Part shown: positions 44,405-57,507 of the stretch, in pieces
Layout: each line of letters begins with the position of its first letter
Position numbering within the stretch: the first letter of the stretch is position 1
DNA from: Burkholderia sp. Bp8992
GTDB taxonomy: Bacteria; Pseudomonadota; Gammaproteobacteria; Burkholderiales; Burkholderiaceae
DNA: 64,000 bases
Direction: 5' to 3'
Assembly (NCBI RefSeq): GCF_003853705.1
Contig: NZ_QTQI01000017.1
Coordinates: 1-64,000, forward strand
The notes under the pieces: generated by a model
The model's database searches: none
Told to the model about the DNA's origin: nothing
Seen by the model: the letters and a program-made list of their open reading frames with translations, nothing else
Translations under genes and position numbers: made by a program

Positions 44405-45622
44405 TCACTGCACCATGTTGTTCAGCTCGATGATCGGCAGCATTACCGCCAGCACGATCACGAGCACGATGCCGCCCATCGCCAGGATCAGCAGCGGCTC
44501 CAGCAGGCTCGTCAGGAACATGGTGCGACGCTCGAGCTCGCGCGCTTCACCTTCGGCTGCGCGATCCAGCATCGTCGTCACGTCGCCCGTCGCCTCGCCC
44601 GAACGGATCAGGTGCACGAGCACCGGCGGAAACGTCTTCACGTTGTTCAGCGCGCGCGACAGCGCGGAGCCTTCGCGCACGCGCACGATCGCATCGTCGA
44701 TGTTCGCGCGCATCGCGCGGTTCGACAGCGTCTCGCCGGCCGCCTGCAACGCGCGCAGGATCGGCACGCCGGCCGCGGTCAGGATGCCGAGCGTGCTCGC
44801 GAAGCGCACCGTGTTGTAGCCGCGCACGAGCTTGCCCGCGAGCGGCGCGGTCAGCACCCAGCGGTCGAACGCGAGCCGCGGCCCGTCGCGCGACAGCGTC
44901 GCCTTCACGAACCACACGACCAGCACGAACGCGATCAGGATCGCCCACCACCAGTGCCGCACGAAATCCGACAGCGCCATCATCACGACCGTGAGGATCG
45001 GCAACTGCTGCTTCGTGCTCGCGAACACGTTGACGACCTGCGGCACGACGTAGCTCAGCAGGAACGTGACGATGCCGAACGCGATCAGCGTGACGATCCC
45101 CGGATAGGTGAACGCCAGCAGGATCTTCTGCTTCAGCGCGTTGCTCTGCTCGATGTAGTCGGCGAGACGCGACAGCACGATGCCGAGCTTGCCGGTGTGT
45201 TCGCCGGCCGCGACCAGCGCGCGGTAGATTTCCGGAAAGTCGCGCGGATGCTGGCCCAGCGCATTCGCGAGCGAATGGCCGCCGAGCACCTCGGCACGGA
45301 TCGCGGCCATCAGTTCGCGGATGTAGTCGCGCTCGGCCTGCTCGGTCAGCACGCCGAGCGCCTCGTCGAGCGGCAGCCCGGCGATCAGCAGGCTCGCGAG
45401 CTGGCGCGTGAGGATTGCCTGTTCGCGCTGCGACAGCTTGCGGCCGAACGCGAGCCGCTGCGAACGCGCGCCGCGCGTCGCGCTGGCGGCCGGCTCGACG
45501 ACGAGCGGCGTGAGCCCCTGCGTGCGCAGCTGGCCGCGCGCGGCGCGCGCGCTGTCGGCGTCGATGACGCCCTTCTGCGCGCGTCCCGCCGAATCGATTG
45601 CTTCGAAACGGAATGCCGGCAT
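44405..45622 (-). CDS. gspF: Type II secretion platform protein GspF
   Basis: The 405-residue protein has the GspF duplication: two cytoplasmic helical domains, each followed by membrane helices, three in total (about 170-190, 220-240 and 375-400). The N-terminal FRFEAIDSAGRAQKGVIDA is diagnostic. It forms the core of the inner-membrane platform and contacts GspE. It follows gspE by four bases. Confidence 0.95.
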   Translation of the reverse strand: MPAFRFEAIDSAGRAQKGVIDADSARAARGQLRTQGLTPLVVEPAASATRGARSQRLAFGRKLSQREQAILTRQLASLLIAGLPLDEALGVLTEQAERDYIRELMAAIRAEVLGGHSLANALGQHPRDFPEIYRALVAAGEHTGKLGIVLSRLADYIEQSNALKQKILLAFTYPGIVTLIAFGIVTFLLSYVVPQVVNVFASTKQQLPILTVVMMALSDFVRHWWWAILIAFVLVVWFVKATLSRDGPRLAFDRWVLTAPLAGKLVRGYNTVRFASTLGILTAAGVPILRALQAAGETLSNRAMRANIDDAIVRVREGSALSRALNNVKTFPPVLVHLIRSGEATGDVTTMLDRAAEGEARELERRTMFLTSLLEPLLILAMGGIVLVIVLAVMLPIIELNNMVQ

Positions 45623-45626
45623 CGCG

Positions 45627-47126
45627 CTATGCGCCTCCCGTCACGCGCAACACTTCCTCGAGCGACGTCGCGCCGGACGCGAGCCAGCGCTCGGCATCGT
45701 CGCGCAGCGTGCGCATCCCTTCCGCACGGCCGGCGGCGAGAATTTCGGCATCGGCCGCGTTGCGGTGGATCAGCGTGCGGATCGATTCGTCGACCAGCAG
45801 CAATTCGTACACGCCGCGCCGGCCCGCATAACCCGAATGCCCGCACTTATCGCAGCCGACCGGATGCCAGACGGTGCGGCCGTCCTCGTGCCGCTCTTCC
45901 TTGCAGACGGGGCAGAGCTGGCGCACGAGGCGCTGCGCGAGCACGCCGAGCAGCGACGACGCGAGCAGGTACGGCTCGACGCCCATGTCGGTCAGGCGCG
46001 TGACGGCGGACGCCGCGTCGTTCGTGTGCAGCGTCGCGAGCACCAGGTGGCCCGTGAGCGACGCCTGCACCGCGATCTGCGCGGTTTCGAGGTCGCGGAT
46101 TTCACCGATCATGATCACGTCCGGATCCTGGCGCAGGATCGAGCGCAGCGCACGGGCAAAGGTCATCCCGATCCGCTCGTTCACCTGCGTCTGGCCGATG
46201 CCGCCGAGGTCGTATTCGATCGGGTCCTCGACGGTCATGATGTTGGTCGTCGCGGTTTCGAGCCGCGACATCGACGCATACAGCGTGGTCGTCTTGCCCG
46301 AACCGGTCGGGCCCGTGACGAGCACGATGCCGTGCGGGCGGGCGATCAGCTTGTCGAACTGGACGAGCGTGTCGCGGCCCATCCCGAGCGCCTCGAGATT
46401 CAGGCGCTGCGCGTCCTTTTCCAGCAGACGCAGCACCGCGCGCTCGCCATGCCCGGTCGGCAGCGTCGACACGCGCACGTCGACCGGCCGGCCGCCGACG
46501 CGCAGCGTGATGCGGCCGTCCTGCGGCAGGCGTTTCTCCGCGATGTCGAGCTGCGCCATGATCTTGATCCGCGAGATCAGCGCGCCGTGCAGCGCCTTCT
46601 TCGGACGCACGACGTCGCGCAGCGTGCCGTCGACGCGAAAACGCACGACCGACGCATTCTCGAACGGCTCGATGTGGATGTCCGACGCCTGCTCGCGCGC
46701 GGCTTGCGTGAGCAGCGCGTTGATCATCCGGATGATCGGCGCGTCGTCTTCCGACTCGAGCAGATCCTCGACTTCCGGGATGTCCTGCATCAGCCGCGAC
46801 AGGTCGACTTCGCCCTCGACCTCGCCGACCACCTGCGCGGCACTGCCGTCCTGGCGCGCGTACGCCTGGTTGATCGCCTGCGCGAGCTCGTCGGCCGGCA
46901 CGTGGTGCACGGCGATCGAGCCGAAGTTGCGCGCGATTTCCGCGAGCGCGGCATCGCTCGTGCGTTCGCTGATCCACACCTCGAGCGTGTCGTCGAGCTG
47001 GTGCGCGATCAGCACCTGGCCGCTCTTCGCGAAGCCGTACGGCAGCATCCGCGCGGCGAGCGGCGACGGCGGCTGGCGTTCGCCCGGCGCGCCGTCGTGG
47101 GTGGAAGACGCGTGCACGTCGCTCAC
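45627..47126 (-). CDS. gspE: Type II secretion ATPase GspE
   Basis: The 499-residue ATPase has an N-terminal domain (N1E-like), then Walker A GPTGSGKTTTLY (about 250), Asp box, Walker B region IGEIRDLETAQIAV, His box and a four-cysteine zinc motif CPVC ... CDKC near residue 405. I chose the GTG at 47126 because it overlaps the gspD stop (GTGA). A longer open frame upstream covers gspD sequence and is a shadow. It powers pseudopilus assembly. Confidence 0.95.
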   Translation of the reverse strand: MSDVHASSTHDGAPGERQPPSPLAARMLPYGFAKSGQVLIAHQLDDTLEVWISERTSDAALAEIARNFGSIAVHHVPADELAQAINQAYARQDGSAAQVVGEVEGEVDLSRLMQDIPEVEDLLESEDDAPIIRMINALLTQAAREQASDIHIEPFENASVVRFRVDGTLRDVVRPKKALHGALISRIKIMAQLDIAEKRLPQDGRITLRVGGRPVDVRVSTLPTGHGERAVLRLLEKDAQRLNLEALGMGRDTLVQFDKLIARPHGIVLVTGPTGSGKTTTLYASMSRLETATTNIMTVEDPIEYDLGGIGQTQVNERIGMTFARALRSILRQDPDVIMIGEIRDLETAQIAVQASLTGHLVLATLHTNDAASAVTRLTDMGVEPYLLASSLLGVLAQRLVRQLCPVCKEERHEDGRTVWHPVGCDKCGHSGYAGRRGVYELLLVDESIRTLIHRNAADAEILAAGRAEGMRTLRDDAERWLASGATSLEEVLRVTGGA

Positions 47127-49468
47127 TGCGACGCTCCCGGCGTGGCCGTCAGCGGCTGTTGCGGCACGGCCTGCTGCGGCACGCTCTGCGGCTGCGCGGG
47201 CGTCGCTTCCGGCAACGGTTGAGCCGGCACCGGCACGACCTGGCGCTGCAGCTGCTGGCGACGCATCTTGTCGAGATCGAACAGGTTGCCGGCCGGCGTA
47301 CCGCCCTGGCTCGGACCCAGCGGCATCGGCGGGACGACCGGATCGTCCTTGTCGCGGATCACGTTGTTGTCCGACTTGTACGCACCCGTCACGCCCTGGA
47401 TGTAGTCGTAGCGGTTGGACGTGACTTCCTGCGCGGTATTGCGATCGGAAATGATCACCGGGCGCAGGAACACCATCAGGTTGGTTTTCGCGCGCACCTT
47501 CGATTCGGAACGGAACAGCTGGCCGATCCACGGGATGTCGCCGAGCAGCGGCACCTTGCTGTTCGATACCTGGTAGTTGTCCTGCATCAGGCCGCCAAGC
47601 ACGATGATCTCGCCGTTGTCCGCGAGGATCGTCGACTGGATCGAGCGCTTCGTGAAGGTCGGGCCGGTCTGCGCGTTCGTGGTACCGCTGACGACCGCCG
47701 AATCCTCGGTATAGAGCTGCAGCTTCAGGATCCCGCCGTCGGTGATCTGCGGCTTCACGTGCAGCGTCAGGCCGACGTCGCGGCGGTCGTAGGTATTGAA
47801 TGCGTTGCTCGTCGTGCCGCTCGTCAGGTTCGAATACGAGCCGGTCGCGATCGGCACGTTCTGGCCGACGACGATCTTCGCTTCCTCGTTATCGAGCGTG
47901 ATCAGGTTCGGCGTCGACAGCACGTTCGCGTCGCTCACGCCCGCGAAGTATTGCAGCAGCGCGCCGAGCCCCTGCACGCCGAACATGTTGTGCAGCCAGC
48001 CGATATTGAGCCCCTGGGACAACTGCCCGAGATTGGAGGCCAGCCCGCCGCCGGTGACCCCGCCAGCTGCGTTGGTCAAGCCGCCCGCCGTCAGGTTGAT
48101 GATGCTGTTGCCGAGGCCCAGCCCGGGGTTCAGGTTCGTGCCGCCGAGAAACTGGCCGCTCGCGACCTGCCACTGGATGCCGAGGTTGCCCTGCGACGTC
48201 GAGTTCAGCTCGACGATCAGCGCCTCGATATAGACCTGCGCACGCCGCGCGTCGAGTTGGTCGATCACCGAGCGCAGGTTGCGGTAAACCGGATCGGACG
48301 CGGTGATGATCAGCGAGTTGGTCGCCGAGTCTGCCTGGATCATCCCGCCCGGCTGGTTGTCGTCGCCGCTCTTGTCCTTGTCGCCGCCGAGCAGGCCGCC
48401 GGTACCGAGGCCACCGCCGGACGAGCCGCTGCCATACCCGGACGAGGACGACGAGCCGCCGAGGCCGCCCGACGGCAGCGGCGGCGTGCCGGACGTGCCG
48501 GTCGAGAAGTTGCCGCTCGACGACGAGCCGCCGTTCTGGTTGAAGCTGTTCGCGTCGTTGGACGATGCCGACGAACCGCTGTCGTTGCCGCCGCCCTTGC
48601 CGAGCATCCCGCGCAGCGTTTTCGCGAGCTTCACCGCATCGGCGTTGCGCAGCGGCACGACGTGCATGTTGCCGGGCACCGCGCTCGGCGCATCGAGCTG
48701 CTGCACGAGGCGCTTCGCGGCCGCGAGGCGCGACGCGCTCGACGCGCGCAGCATCAGCGAGTTGGTGCGCGGGTCGGCCGTGACCGACACCTTCAGCGTC
48801 GCGTCGCTGTTGCCGATCGCGCCCGGATCGAGCATTTTCTGCAGCTGCGCGGCGAGGTCGATCGCGTTCGCGTTGCGCAGCGGCACGACCTGCACCTGCG
48901 CGCCCGCGGCGCTGTCGACGCCCGAGATGATCTGCGCGATGCGGCGCACGTTGTCCGCATAGTCGGTCACGACGATCGTGTTGTTCGCCGGGTAGGCCGT
49001 CACCGTGTTGTTCGGCGAGATCAGCGGCCGCAGCACGGGCAGCAGGTTGTTCGCCGATTCGTTGTGCAGCTCGAACACCTGCGTGATCACCTGGTCGCCG
49101 CGGGCCTGCGGTGCATTGCCGACATAGGTCGGCACGCCCTGCAGCTTCGCATCGGCTTCCGGCACGACCTTCAGCACGCCGTGATCCTGCACGAGTGCGA
49201 AGCCCTGCATGCGCAGGGCCGACTGCAGCGTCTTCAGCGCCTGGTCTTCCGGCACCGGGCGTTCGGCCACGAGGTTGAGCTGCCCCTTCACGCGGGGGTC
49301 GACGATGATGGTCTTGCCGGTTGCGGCGCCGATCGCTTTCGCGACCTGGTCGATGTCCGCATTCACGAAATTGAGCGTGACCTGAGCGTAGGCGGCCTGC
49401 GAGGCGATGATGCCGGCGACGAGGAGGGTCGTGGCAACGCGCCGCATAACGAAGCGATTTCTTGTCAT
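47123..49468 (-). CDS. gspD: Type II secretion outer-membrane secretin GspD
   Basis: The 781-residue protein has a signal peptide of about 28 residues, N0-N3 domains (about 30-330), the secretin domain (about 380-690) with VPLLGDIPWIGQLF near residue 650 and an S-domain-like tail. A Gly/Ser-rich insertion (about 290-375) sits inside the N3 domain; it is much longer than usual. The C-terminal 50 residues are Pro/Gln-rich. gspD is the first gene of the gspDEF run; its promoter lies in 49469-49836. Confidence 0.95.
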   Translation of the reverse strand: MTRNRFVMRRVATTLLVAGIIASQAAYAQVTLNFVNADIDQVAKAIGAATGKTIIVDPRVKGQLNLVAERPVPEDQALKTLQSALRMQGFALVQDHGVLKVVPEADAKLQGVPTYVGNAPQARGDQVITQVFELHNESANNLLPVLRPLISPNNTVTAYPANNTIVVTDYADNVRRIAQIISGVDSAAGAQVQVVPLRNANAIDLAAQLQKMLDPGAIGNSDATLKVSVTADPRTNSLMLRASSASRLAAAKRLVQQLDAPSAVPGNMHVVPLRNADAVKLAKTLRGMLGKGGGNDSGSSASSNDANSFNQNGGSSSSGNFSTGTSGTPPLPSGGLGGSSSSSGYGSGSSGGGLGTGGLLGGDKDKSGDDNQPGGMIQADSATNSLIITASDPVYRNLRSVIDQLDARRAQVYIEALIVELNSTSQGNLGIQWQVASGQFLGGTNLNPGLGLGNSIINLTAGGLTNAAGGVTGGGLASNLGQLSQGLNIGWLHNMFGVQGLGALLQYFAGVSDANVLSTPNLITLDNEEAKIVVGQNVPIATGSYSNLTSGTTSNAFNTYDRRDVGLTLHVKPQITDGGILKLQLYTEDSAVVSGTTNAQTGPTFTKRSIQSTILADNGEIIVLGGLMQDNYQVSNSKVPLLGDIPWIGQLFRSESKVRAKTNLMVFLRPVIISDRNTAQEVTSNRYDYIQGVTGAYKSDNNVIRDKDDPVVPPMPLGPSQGGTPAGNLFDLDKMRRQQLQRQVVPVPAQPLPEATPAQPQSVPQQAVPQQPLTATPGASQ

Positions 49469-49836
49469 GGATGAATGGGTCGATGCCGGCTCAGGCCACT
49501 TCCGGCGGTAGTGCTGGGATCCAAGTCCGAAAGAGGCGACATTAGCAGTTTTTCATGTCCGAAATATCACATTGATCCGAGGACTGTCTCACATACGACA
49601 TGTATCCGGCGAATCGTATGCAATATGTAAGAATAGGCGCGGCTCTCCGCATGCCGGCCATCGGCCCCCGATTCGCGATGAACCGACATGGAAATGCGGT
49701 ATAACCGGTCTGCCGTATTCCTGCCTGTCGCAATCTGACGGTCTGCCGGTATGATACGGGCGGCGCGTTTCTCGTCGCACGAATAACAGGCACGGGTTTT
49801 CCCGACCTTCGCGCAATTCCTTTTCGTTTCCGCACG
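49469..49836. other. Intergenic region between gspD and the transglycosylase
   Basis: No gene is supported. The stretch is less GC-rich than its flanks near 49560-49640. It must contain the leftward gspD promoter and the rightward promoter of the transglycosylase, but I cannot name motifs with confidence. Confidence 0.5.
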
Positions 49837-50289
49837 ATGAACAGACGACGGTTCGCTTCGATCGCGTTGATCGCCACTGGCGCGTGGTTCGCCAGCGCAA
49901 ACGCTCGTGCGGATTGTTTCGACGAAGCCGCTAAATATCAGCAGGTCAATCCGCTGATCCTGCGCGCGATCGCGTGGCAGGAATCGCGCAACCGGCCCGG
50001 CGCGCTGAACAAGAATACGAACGGCTCGGTCGACTACGGCCTGATGCAGATCAATTCGATTCACCTGCCCGCGCTGTCGCGCTACGGCATCGGCCGCGAC
50101 ACGCTGATGGAACCGTGCAAGAACGTCTACATCGCCGCGTGGCATCTGAAACAGAAGATGAACCGCTACGGCAACACGTGGCAGGCCGTCGGCGCCTATC
50201 ATTCCGAAACGCCGTCGCTGCGCGACAAGTATGCGCGGCAGATCGCCGGCATCCTGTCGCAGTGGAAGCTGCTGCCGCCCGTGCAGTGA
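49837..50289 (+). CDS. Lytic transglycosylase, SLT/IagB-like
   Basis: The 150-residue enzyme has a signal peptide of about 25 residues. Its SLT fold has catalytic Glu49 in WQESRN and the motif GLMQIN (about 69-74), followed by the family segment NVYIAAWHLKQKMNRYG and the AVGAYHSETP loop. Small enzymes of this kind (IagB, PilT-like) open peptidoglycan for envelope-spanning machines. It lies divergent from the gspD cluster, so a role in making room for the secretion system is plausible. Confidence 0.9.
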   Translation: MNRRRFASIALIATGAWFASANARADCFDEAAKYQQVNPLILRAIAWQESRNRPGALNKNTNGSVDYGLMQINSIHLPALSRYGIGRDTLMEPCKNVYIAAWHLKQKMNRYGNTWQAVGAYHSETPSLRDKYARQIAGILSQWKLLPPVQ

Positions 50290-50448
50290 CGTCGCGCCGC
50301 ATCGCGGCCCGACGCGGTGCCGGCCGGCCGGCGCGCGTTTGATGCACAATGCGGATCTCACGCCGCAACTTCGCCCGTCCGCGGGCCGATCGCGCCCCGG
50401 AAGGGCGCCGCGGCCGCTTTTTCATCTTCTCCGTTGGTGCATATCATC

Positions 50449-51762
50449 ATGAATCCGGCAATGACCCAGCCGTTGCCCGTCACCGTGCTGTCCGGCTTCC
50501 TCGGTGCCGGCAAGACCACGCTGCTCAACCACGTCCTCGCGAACCGCGCGGGCCTGAAAGTCGCCGTGATCGTCAACGATCTCGCGGCGGTCAACATCGA
50601 CGCCTCGCTCGTGCGCGATGCGCAGGCGCTGTCGCATGTCGAGGAACGCCTCGTCGAGATGTCGAACGGCTGCATCTGTTGCACGCTGCGCGACGACCTG
50701 CTCGTCGAGATCCGCAACCTCGCATCCGAAGGCCGTTTCGACGCGATCATGATCGAATCGACCGGTATCGCGGAGCCGATGCCGATCGCCGAAACGTTCA
50801 CGTTCGTCGACGACGACGGCACGTCGCTGTCGACCGTCGCGCGGCTCGATACGCTCGTTACCGTGGTCGACGCGTACAACTTCCTGCGCGACTACGGCTC
50901 CGACGACGCGCTCGCGACGCGCGGCATCGCCGCGTCGGAAGACGACGACCGCACGCTCGTCGAGCTGCTGATCGAGCAGATCGAATTCTGCGACGTGCTG
51001 GTGATCAACAAGGCCGACCTCGTCAGCGCCGACGATCTCGCACGCCTGCAGCACATCCTCGCGCGGCTCAACCCGCGTGCGCACCAGGTCGTGTCGACGT
51101 TCGGCAACGTGCCGCTCGATGAAGTGCTGAACACCGGCCGCTTCGATTTCGACGAAGCCGCGAACGCACCGGGCTGGCTCGCGTCGCTCGATCACGATCA
51201 CACGCATTGCGACGATCCCGACTGCCATGACGAACATCATGCGCACGTGCATGGCGAAGCCGACGAATTCGGCATCGGCAATTTTGTTTACCGCGCGCGC
51301 CGGCCGTTTCACCCGGCACGGCTCTGGGCGCTGCTGCATCAGGAGTGGCTGGGCGTGCTGCGCAGCAAGGGCTTCTTCTGGCTCGCGACGCGCAACGACA
51401 TCGCGGGTTCGCTGTCGCAGGCGGGCGGCGTGTGCCGGCACGGTCCGGCCGGTCTCTGGTGGGCCGCGCAGGACCGCGCGGAATGGCCGGACGATGACGA
51501 GCTGCTCGGTGAAATCCGCGCCGAATGGCTTGGCGATCTCGACGATCGCACGGTCGGCGATCGCCGTCAGGAACTCGTGCTGATCGGTATCGCACTCGAC
51601 GCCGATGCATGGCGCGCGAAGCTCGACGGGTGCCTGCTGACCGATGCGGAATTCGCACTCGGCGCGGCGCAATGGGCGGCGTTCGACGATCCGTTCCCGG
51701 CGTGGGACGTCGATTCTCACGACGACGACGATCACGGCGACACGCAGATCGTGCACCCTTGA
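50449..51762 (+). CDS. CobW/COG0523-family metal GTPase (zinc chaperone type)
   Basis: The 437-residue protein has Walker [12 protein letters not shown] (about 15-25), the metal-binding CxCC motif NGCICCTLR (about 77-80) and NKAD (about 190). A His/Asp/Cys cluster follows (about 250-275). The C-terminal CobW_C domain covers about 285-405. COG0523 proteins deliver metal ions, often zinc, to other proteins. No Zur-like box is evident upstream. The start ATG at 50449 and the ATG at 50461 are both possible. Confidence 0.92.
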   Translation: MNPAMTQPLPVTVLSGFLGAGKTTLLNHVLANRAGLKVAVIVNDLAAVNIDASLVRDAQALSHVEERLVEMSNGCICCTLRDDLLVEIRNLASEGRFDAIMIESTGIAEPMPIAETFTFVDDDGTSLSTVARLDTLVTVVDAYNFLRDYGSDDALATRGIAASEDDDRTLVELLIEQIEFCDVLVINKADLVSADDLARLQHILARLNPRAHQVVSTFGNVPLDEVLNTGRFDFDEAANAPGWLASLDHDHTHCDDPDCHDEHHAHVHGEADEFGIGNFVYRARRPFHPARLWALLHQEWLGVLRSKGFFWLATRNDIAGSLSQAGGVCRHGPAGLWWAAQDRAEWPDDDELLGEIRAEWLGDLDDRTVGDRRQELVLIGIALDADAWRAKLDGCLLTDAEFALGAAQWAAFDDPFPAWDVDSHDDDDHGDTQIVHP

Positions 51763-51771
51763 GCGCGTCGT

Positions 51772-51798
51772 AACGGTTTGTAAAAGTAACCGTTAACT
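51772..51798 (+). terminator. Possible terminator of the CobW-family gene
   Basis: AACGGTT / AACCGTT (51772-51778 with 51788-51794) forms a short stem with a 9-base loop, followed by AACTTTTGC. The stem is AT-rich for this genome and the T-run is short, so the call is weak. Confidence 0.4.
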
Positions 51799-51846
51799 TT
51801 TGCAAGAGCGGCGCGGACTGTGGCAAAAATGCCGCGCGCGCCCAAC

Positions 51847-51875
51847 AAAAAACCCGCCGAAAGGCGGGTTTTTCT
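51847..51875. terminator. Bidirectional rho-independent terminator between CobW-family gene and hupB
   Basis: AACCCGCC / GGCGGGTT (51851-51858 with 51863-51870) with a GAAA loop has A-runs on the left and T-runs on the right, so it can end transcripts from both directions. It lies just downstream of hupB on the minus strand. Confidence 0.9.
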
Positions 51876-51891
51876 TGGAACAGGCGCTGGT

Positions 51892-52170
51892 TTAACGCTT
51901 GTTGACGGCGTCCTTGAACGCCTTGCCAGCCGTGAACTTGACCGTCTTGGCTGCCGGGATCTTGATGGTTTCGCCCGTCTTCGGGTTGCGGCCCGTACGT
52001 GCTGCGCGCTTGCCCGAACCGAAGCTGCCGAAGCCGATCAGCTGAACCGCATCACCCTTCGACACGGCCTTCTTGATGACTTCGAGCAGCGTGTCCAGCG
52101 TTTCGCCGGTTTGAGCCTTGCTGGCGCCCGTTTGGGCGGCGACGGCGTCGATCAGTTCCTGTTTGTTCAT
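51892..52170 (-). CDS. hupB: DNA-binding protein HU-beta
   Basis: The 92-residue protein is a standard [13 protein letters not shown] start, VQLIGFGSF, then the DNA-contact arm with [15 protein letters not shown] (about 60-75) and ending VNKR. HU bends and compacts DNA. A strong ribosome site AAGGA stands before the ATG at 52170. The promoter at 52220-52247 is clear. Confidence 0.97.
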   Translation of the reverse strand: MNKQELIDAVAAQTGASKAQTGETLDTLLEVIKKAVSKGDAVQLIGFGSFGSGKRAARTGRNPKTGETIKIPAAKTVKFTAGKAFKDAVNKR

Positions 52171-52219
52171 TAAGGTTCCTTTATCAGGTTAGGTTGACAC
52201 GAACAGCGCGAACGCGCCG

Positions 52220-52247
52220 ATTATACGTGCGCGAACCGTGCCGTCGA
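52220..52247 (-). promoter_or_regulatory. hupB promoter
   Basis: On the minus strand the -35 TCGACG (52247-52242), a 16-base spacer and -10 TATAAT (52225-52220) lie about 50 bases upstream of the hupB start. Confidence 0.75.
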
Positions 52248-52558
52248 GAGTCAGACTCCGACGGCACAGCGCCGAATCCTGGCCCGCGCGACGCGCCCTC
52301 CGGCTTGCCGGCGGCCACCCCGCGGTACGGCGTTGCTATGATAGCGCAGCGCAAACCCAATAACGACAAGGGTTTCAAAGATTTTCATCGGTATTTCGCC
52401 GAATGAATCGTCGATTGCCCGTTTTTTGACCTGCGCCAACCGGACAGGATACGCAGCGCGGTCCGACCGTGCGCCGCCCCGTTGCCCTTTTCCAACGGCC
52501 GGTCGGACGGCTCCGCGCAATCCCTTGCCAGGCTTGGCTGCCACGTTTTTTGTTTCGC

Positions 52559-54490
52559 ATGCCCGACCGACTTGTACCCGCCACGCTCGCGCTTCGCGAC
52601 GACGGCACGCTCGTCTCGCCCGAGTTCGGCGAGCTCCATCGCAGTGCATCAGGCACGCTCGCGCATCACGCGTTCGTCGCGGCAAACGGGCTGCCGGCAC
52701 GCTGGCGGCAGCGCCGCACGTTCACGATCGTCGCGACGGAATTCGGCGCGGGCGCCGGCTTCCTCGCGACCTGGGCCGCATGGCGCGACGATCCCGCGCG
52801 CTGCGACCGACTGCATTTCGTCGCGGTCGAACCGCATCCGTTCTCGCGCGACGACCTCCATCGCGCGGTTTCAAAACTGGTTGCGGATACAACAATCTCG
52901 GCGAAAGCGGATGCCGATGCATTGATCAACGCATGGCCGATGCTCGTGCCGGGCCTGCACCGGCTCGAATTCGACGAAGGGCGCGTGGTGCTCACGCTCG
53001 CGTTCGGCGATGCGATCGACATGTTGAAGAAGCTCGTCGTGCGCGCCGATGCGTTTTTTCTCGATGGCGCCGCGGCATCGGGCGACGGGATCCGTGCACT
53101 CGCAAAACTCGCCGGCGAACACGCGACGTTTGCGACGCATGCAACCTCCGACGACGTAAAACACACGCTCGGCGAAACAGGTTTCACGTATCGCGAAGTC
53201 GACGATCGGCTCGTCGGCGAATATGCGCCGCGCTGGCGCTCGCGCCGGCACGAGCCGCCGCGCGCACTGCCTGTCGCGACGCGTCGCGCGATCGTGATCG
53301 GTGCGGGCCTCGCCGGCTGCGCGGTCGTCGAACGCCTGGCCGCGCGCGGCTGGGACGTCACGCTGATCGAGCGGCACGAACGGATCGCAAGCGAAGCGTC
53401 GGGCAATCCGGCCGGCGTGTTTCATCCGCTGATGACACGCGACGACAACGTCGCGAGCCGGCTCACGCGCAGCGGCTTCCTGCACGCGATCGCACGCTGG
53501 CGCACACTCGAACGCGCGGGGCATGCGTTCGCGCGCAGCACGCACGGCATGATTCATCTCGCCGAATCGGCCGACGACTTCGCACGGATGCGCGACGCAT
53601 TCGATGCGTTCGGCGCACCGCCCGACTATGTGACGCTGCTCGATACCGACGCCGCACGTGCGCACCTGAACCTGCCGGTCGCGCATGGCGGCCTGCTGTT
53701 TCCGCACGGTGGCGCCGTCTGGCCGGCCGCGCTGTGCGCCGCGCAATACGCGGCGGCCGGCGAGCGCGTGCGCCTGCTTGCGTCCACCGGCGTCGCGCGG
53801 CTCGAGCGGCGCGGCGATGCATGGCATGCACTCGACGATACGGACACGACGCTCGCCGAAGCGCCCGTCGTCGTGCTCGCGAACGCGGGCGACGCCGCGC
53901 GTCTCGCCGGGTTGCGGCATGTCGCGCTGCAACCGGTACGCGGGCAGCTGACGCTGTTGCCGCCGGGCACCACGGCGCCGCTGCCGTGCCCGACGATCGG
54001 CGACGGTTACGCGGTGCCGCTCGACGACGGCACGCTGCTGATCGGCGCCACGTTCGAACCCGACGACGTCGATCGCGCGATGCGCACGGCCGGCCATGTC
54101 GAGAATCTCGATCGTGTACGACACCTGCTGCCGGGCCTGATCGGCGACCTGCCGGACCCCGCGACACTGCGCGGCCGCGTCGCGTTCCGCTGGGTCGTCG
54201 GCGATCGCCTGCCGCTATTCGGTCCGCTTGCCGACGAAGCGCAGGCCCTCGCGAACGCGCGCGCGCTGGGCGGCGCGCAGGCGCGCGACCTGCCGCGCAC
54301 GCCCGGCCTCTACGGCGCATTCGGCTTCGGCTCGCGCGGCCTCGTATGGGCGGCGCTCGGCGCCGAACTGATCGCATCGCAACTCGAAGGCGAGCCGTGG
54401 CCGCTCGAGCGCGAACTCGCCGACGCCGTCGACCCCGCACGCTTCCTGATCCGTGCCCTGCGCGCGCGCCGCGCCGGTTCCGCTGGCTGA
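52559..54490 (+). CDS. mnmC: Bifunctional tRNA modification enzyme MnmC
   Basis: MnmC completes the mnm5s2U modification of wobble uridines in tRNA: an FAD domain removes a carboxymethyl group and a methyltransferase domain adds a methyl group. The 643-residue protein has the SAM-dependent domain first (about 1-245, with FGAGAGFLATW) and the FAD oxidoreductase domain second (about 255-640), starting with the dinucleotide motif VIGAGLAGCAV. The ATG at 52559 is preferred over an earlier in-frame start because it begins the normal N terminus. The 5' gap (52248-52558) holds no gene. Confidence 0.93.
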   Translation: MPDRLVPATLALRDDGTLVSPEFGELHRSASGTLAHHAFVAANGLPARWRQRRTFTIVATEFGAGAGFLATWAAWRDDPARCDRLHFVAVEPHPFSRDDLHRAVSKLVADTTISAKADADALINAWPMLVPGLHRLEFDEGRVVLTLAFGDAIDMLKKLVVRADAFFLDGAAASGDGIRALAKLAGEHATFATHATSDDVKHTLGETGFTYREVDDRLVGEYAPRWRSRRHEPPRALPVATRRAIVIGAGLAGCAVVERLAARGWDVTLIERHERIASEASGNPAGVFHPLMTRDDNVASRLTRSGFLHAIARWRTLERAGHAFARSTHGMIHLAESADDFARMRDAFDAFGAPPDYVTLLDTDAARAHLNLPVAHGGLLFPHGGAVWPAALCAAQYAAAGERVRLLASTGVARLERRGDAWHALDDTDTTLAEAPVVVLANAGDAARLAGLRHVALQPVRGQLTLLPPGTTAPLPCPTIGDGYAVPLDDGTLLIGATFEPDDVDRAMRTAGHVENLDRVRHLLPGLIGDLPDPATLRGRVAFRWVVGDRLPLFGPLADEAQALANARALGGAQARDLPRTPGLYGAFGFGSRGLVWAALGAELIASQLEGEPWPLERELADAVDPARFLIRALRARRAGSAG

Positions 54491-57507
<3,017 letters not shown>

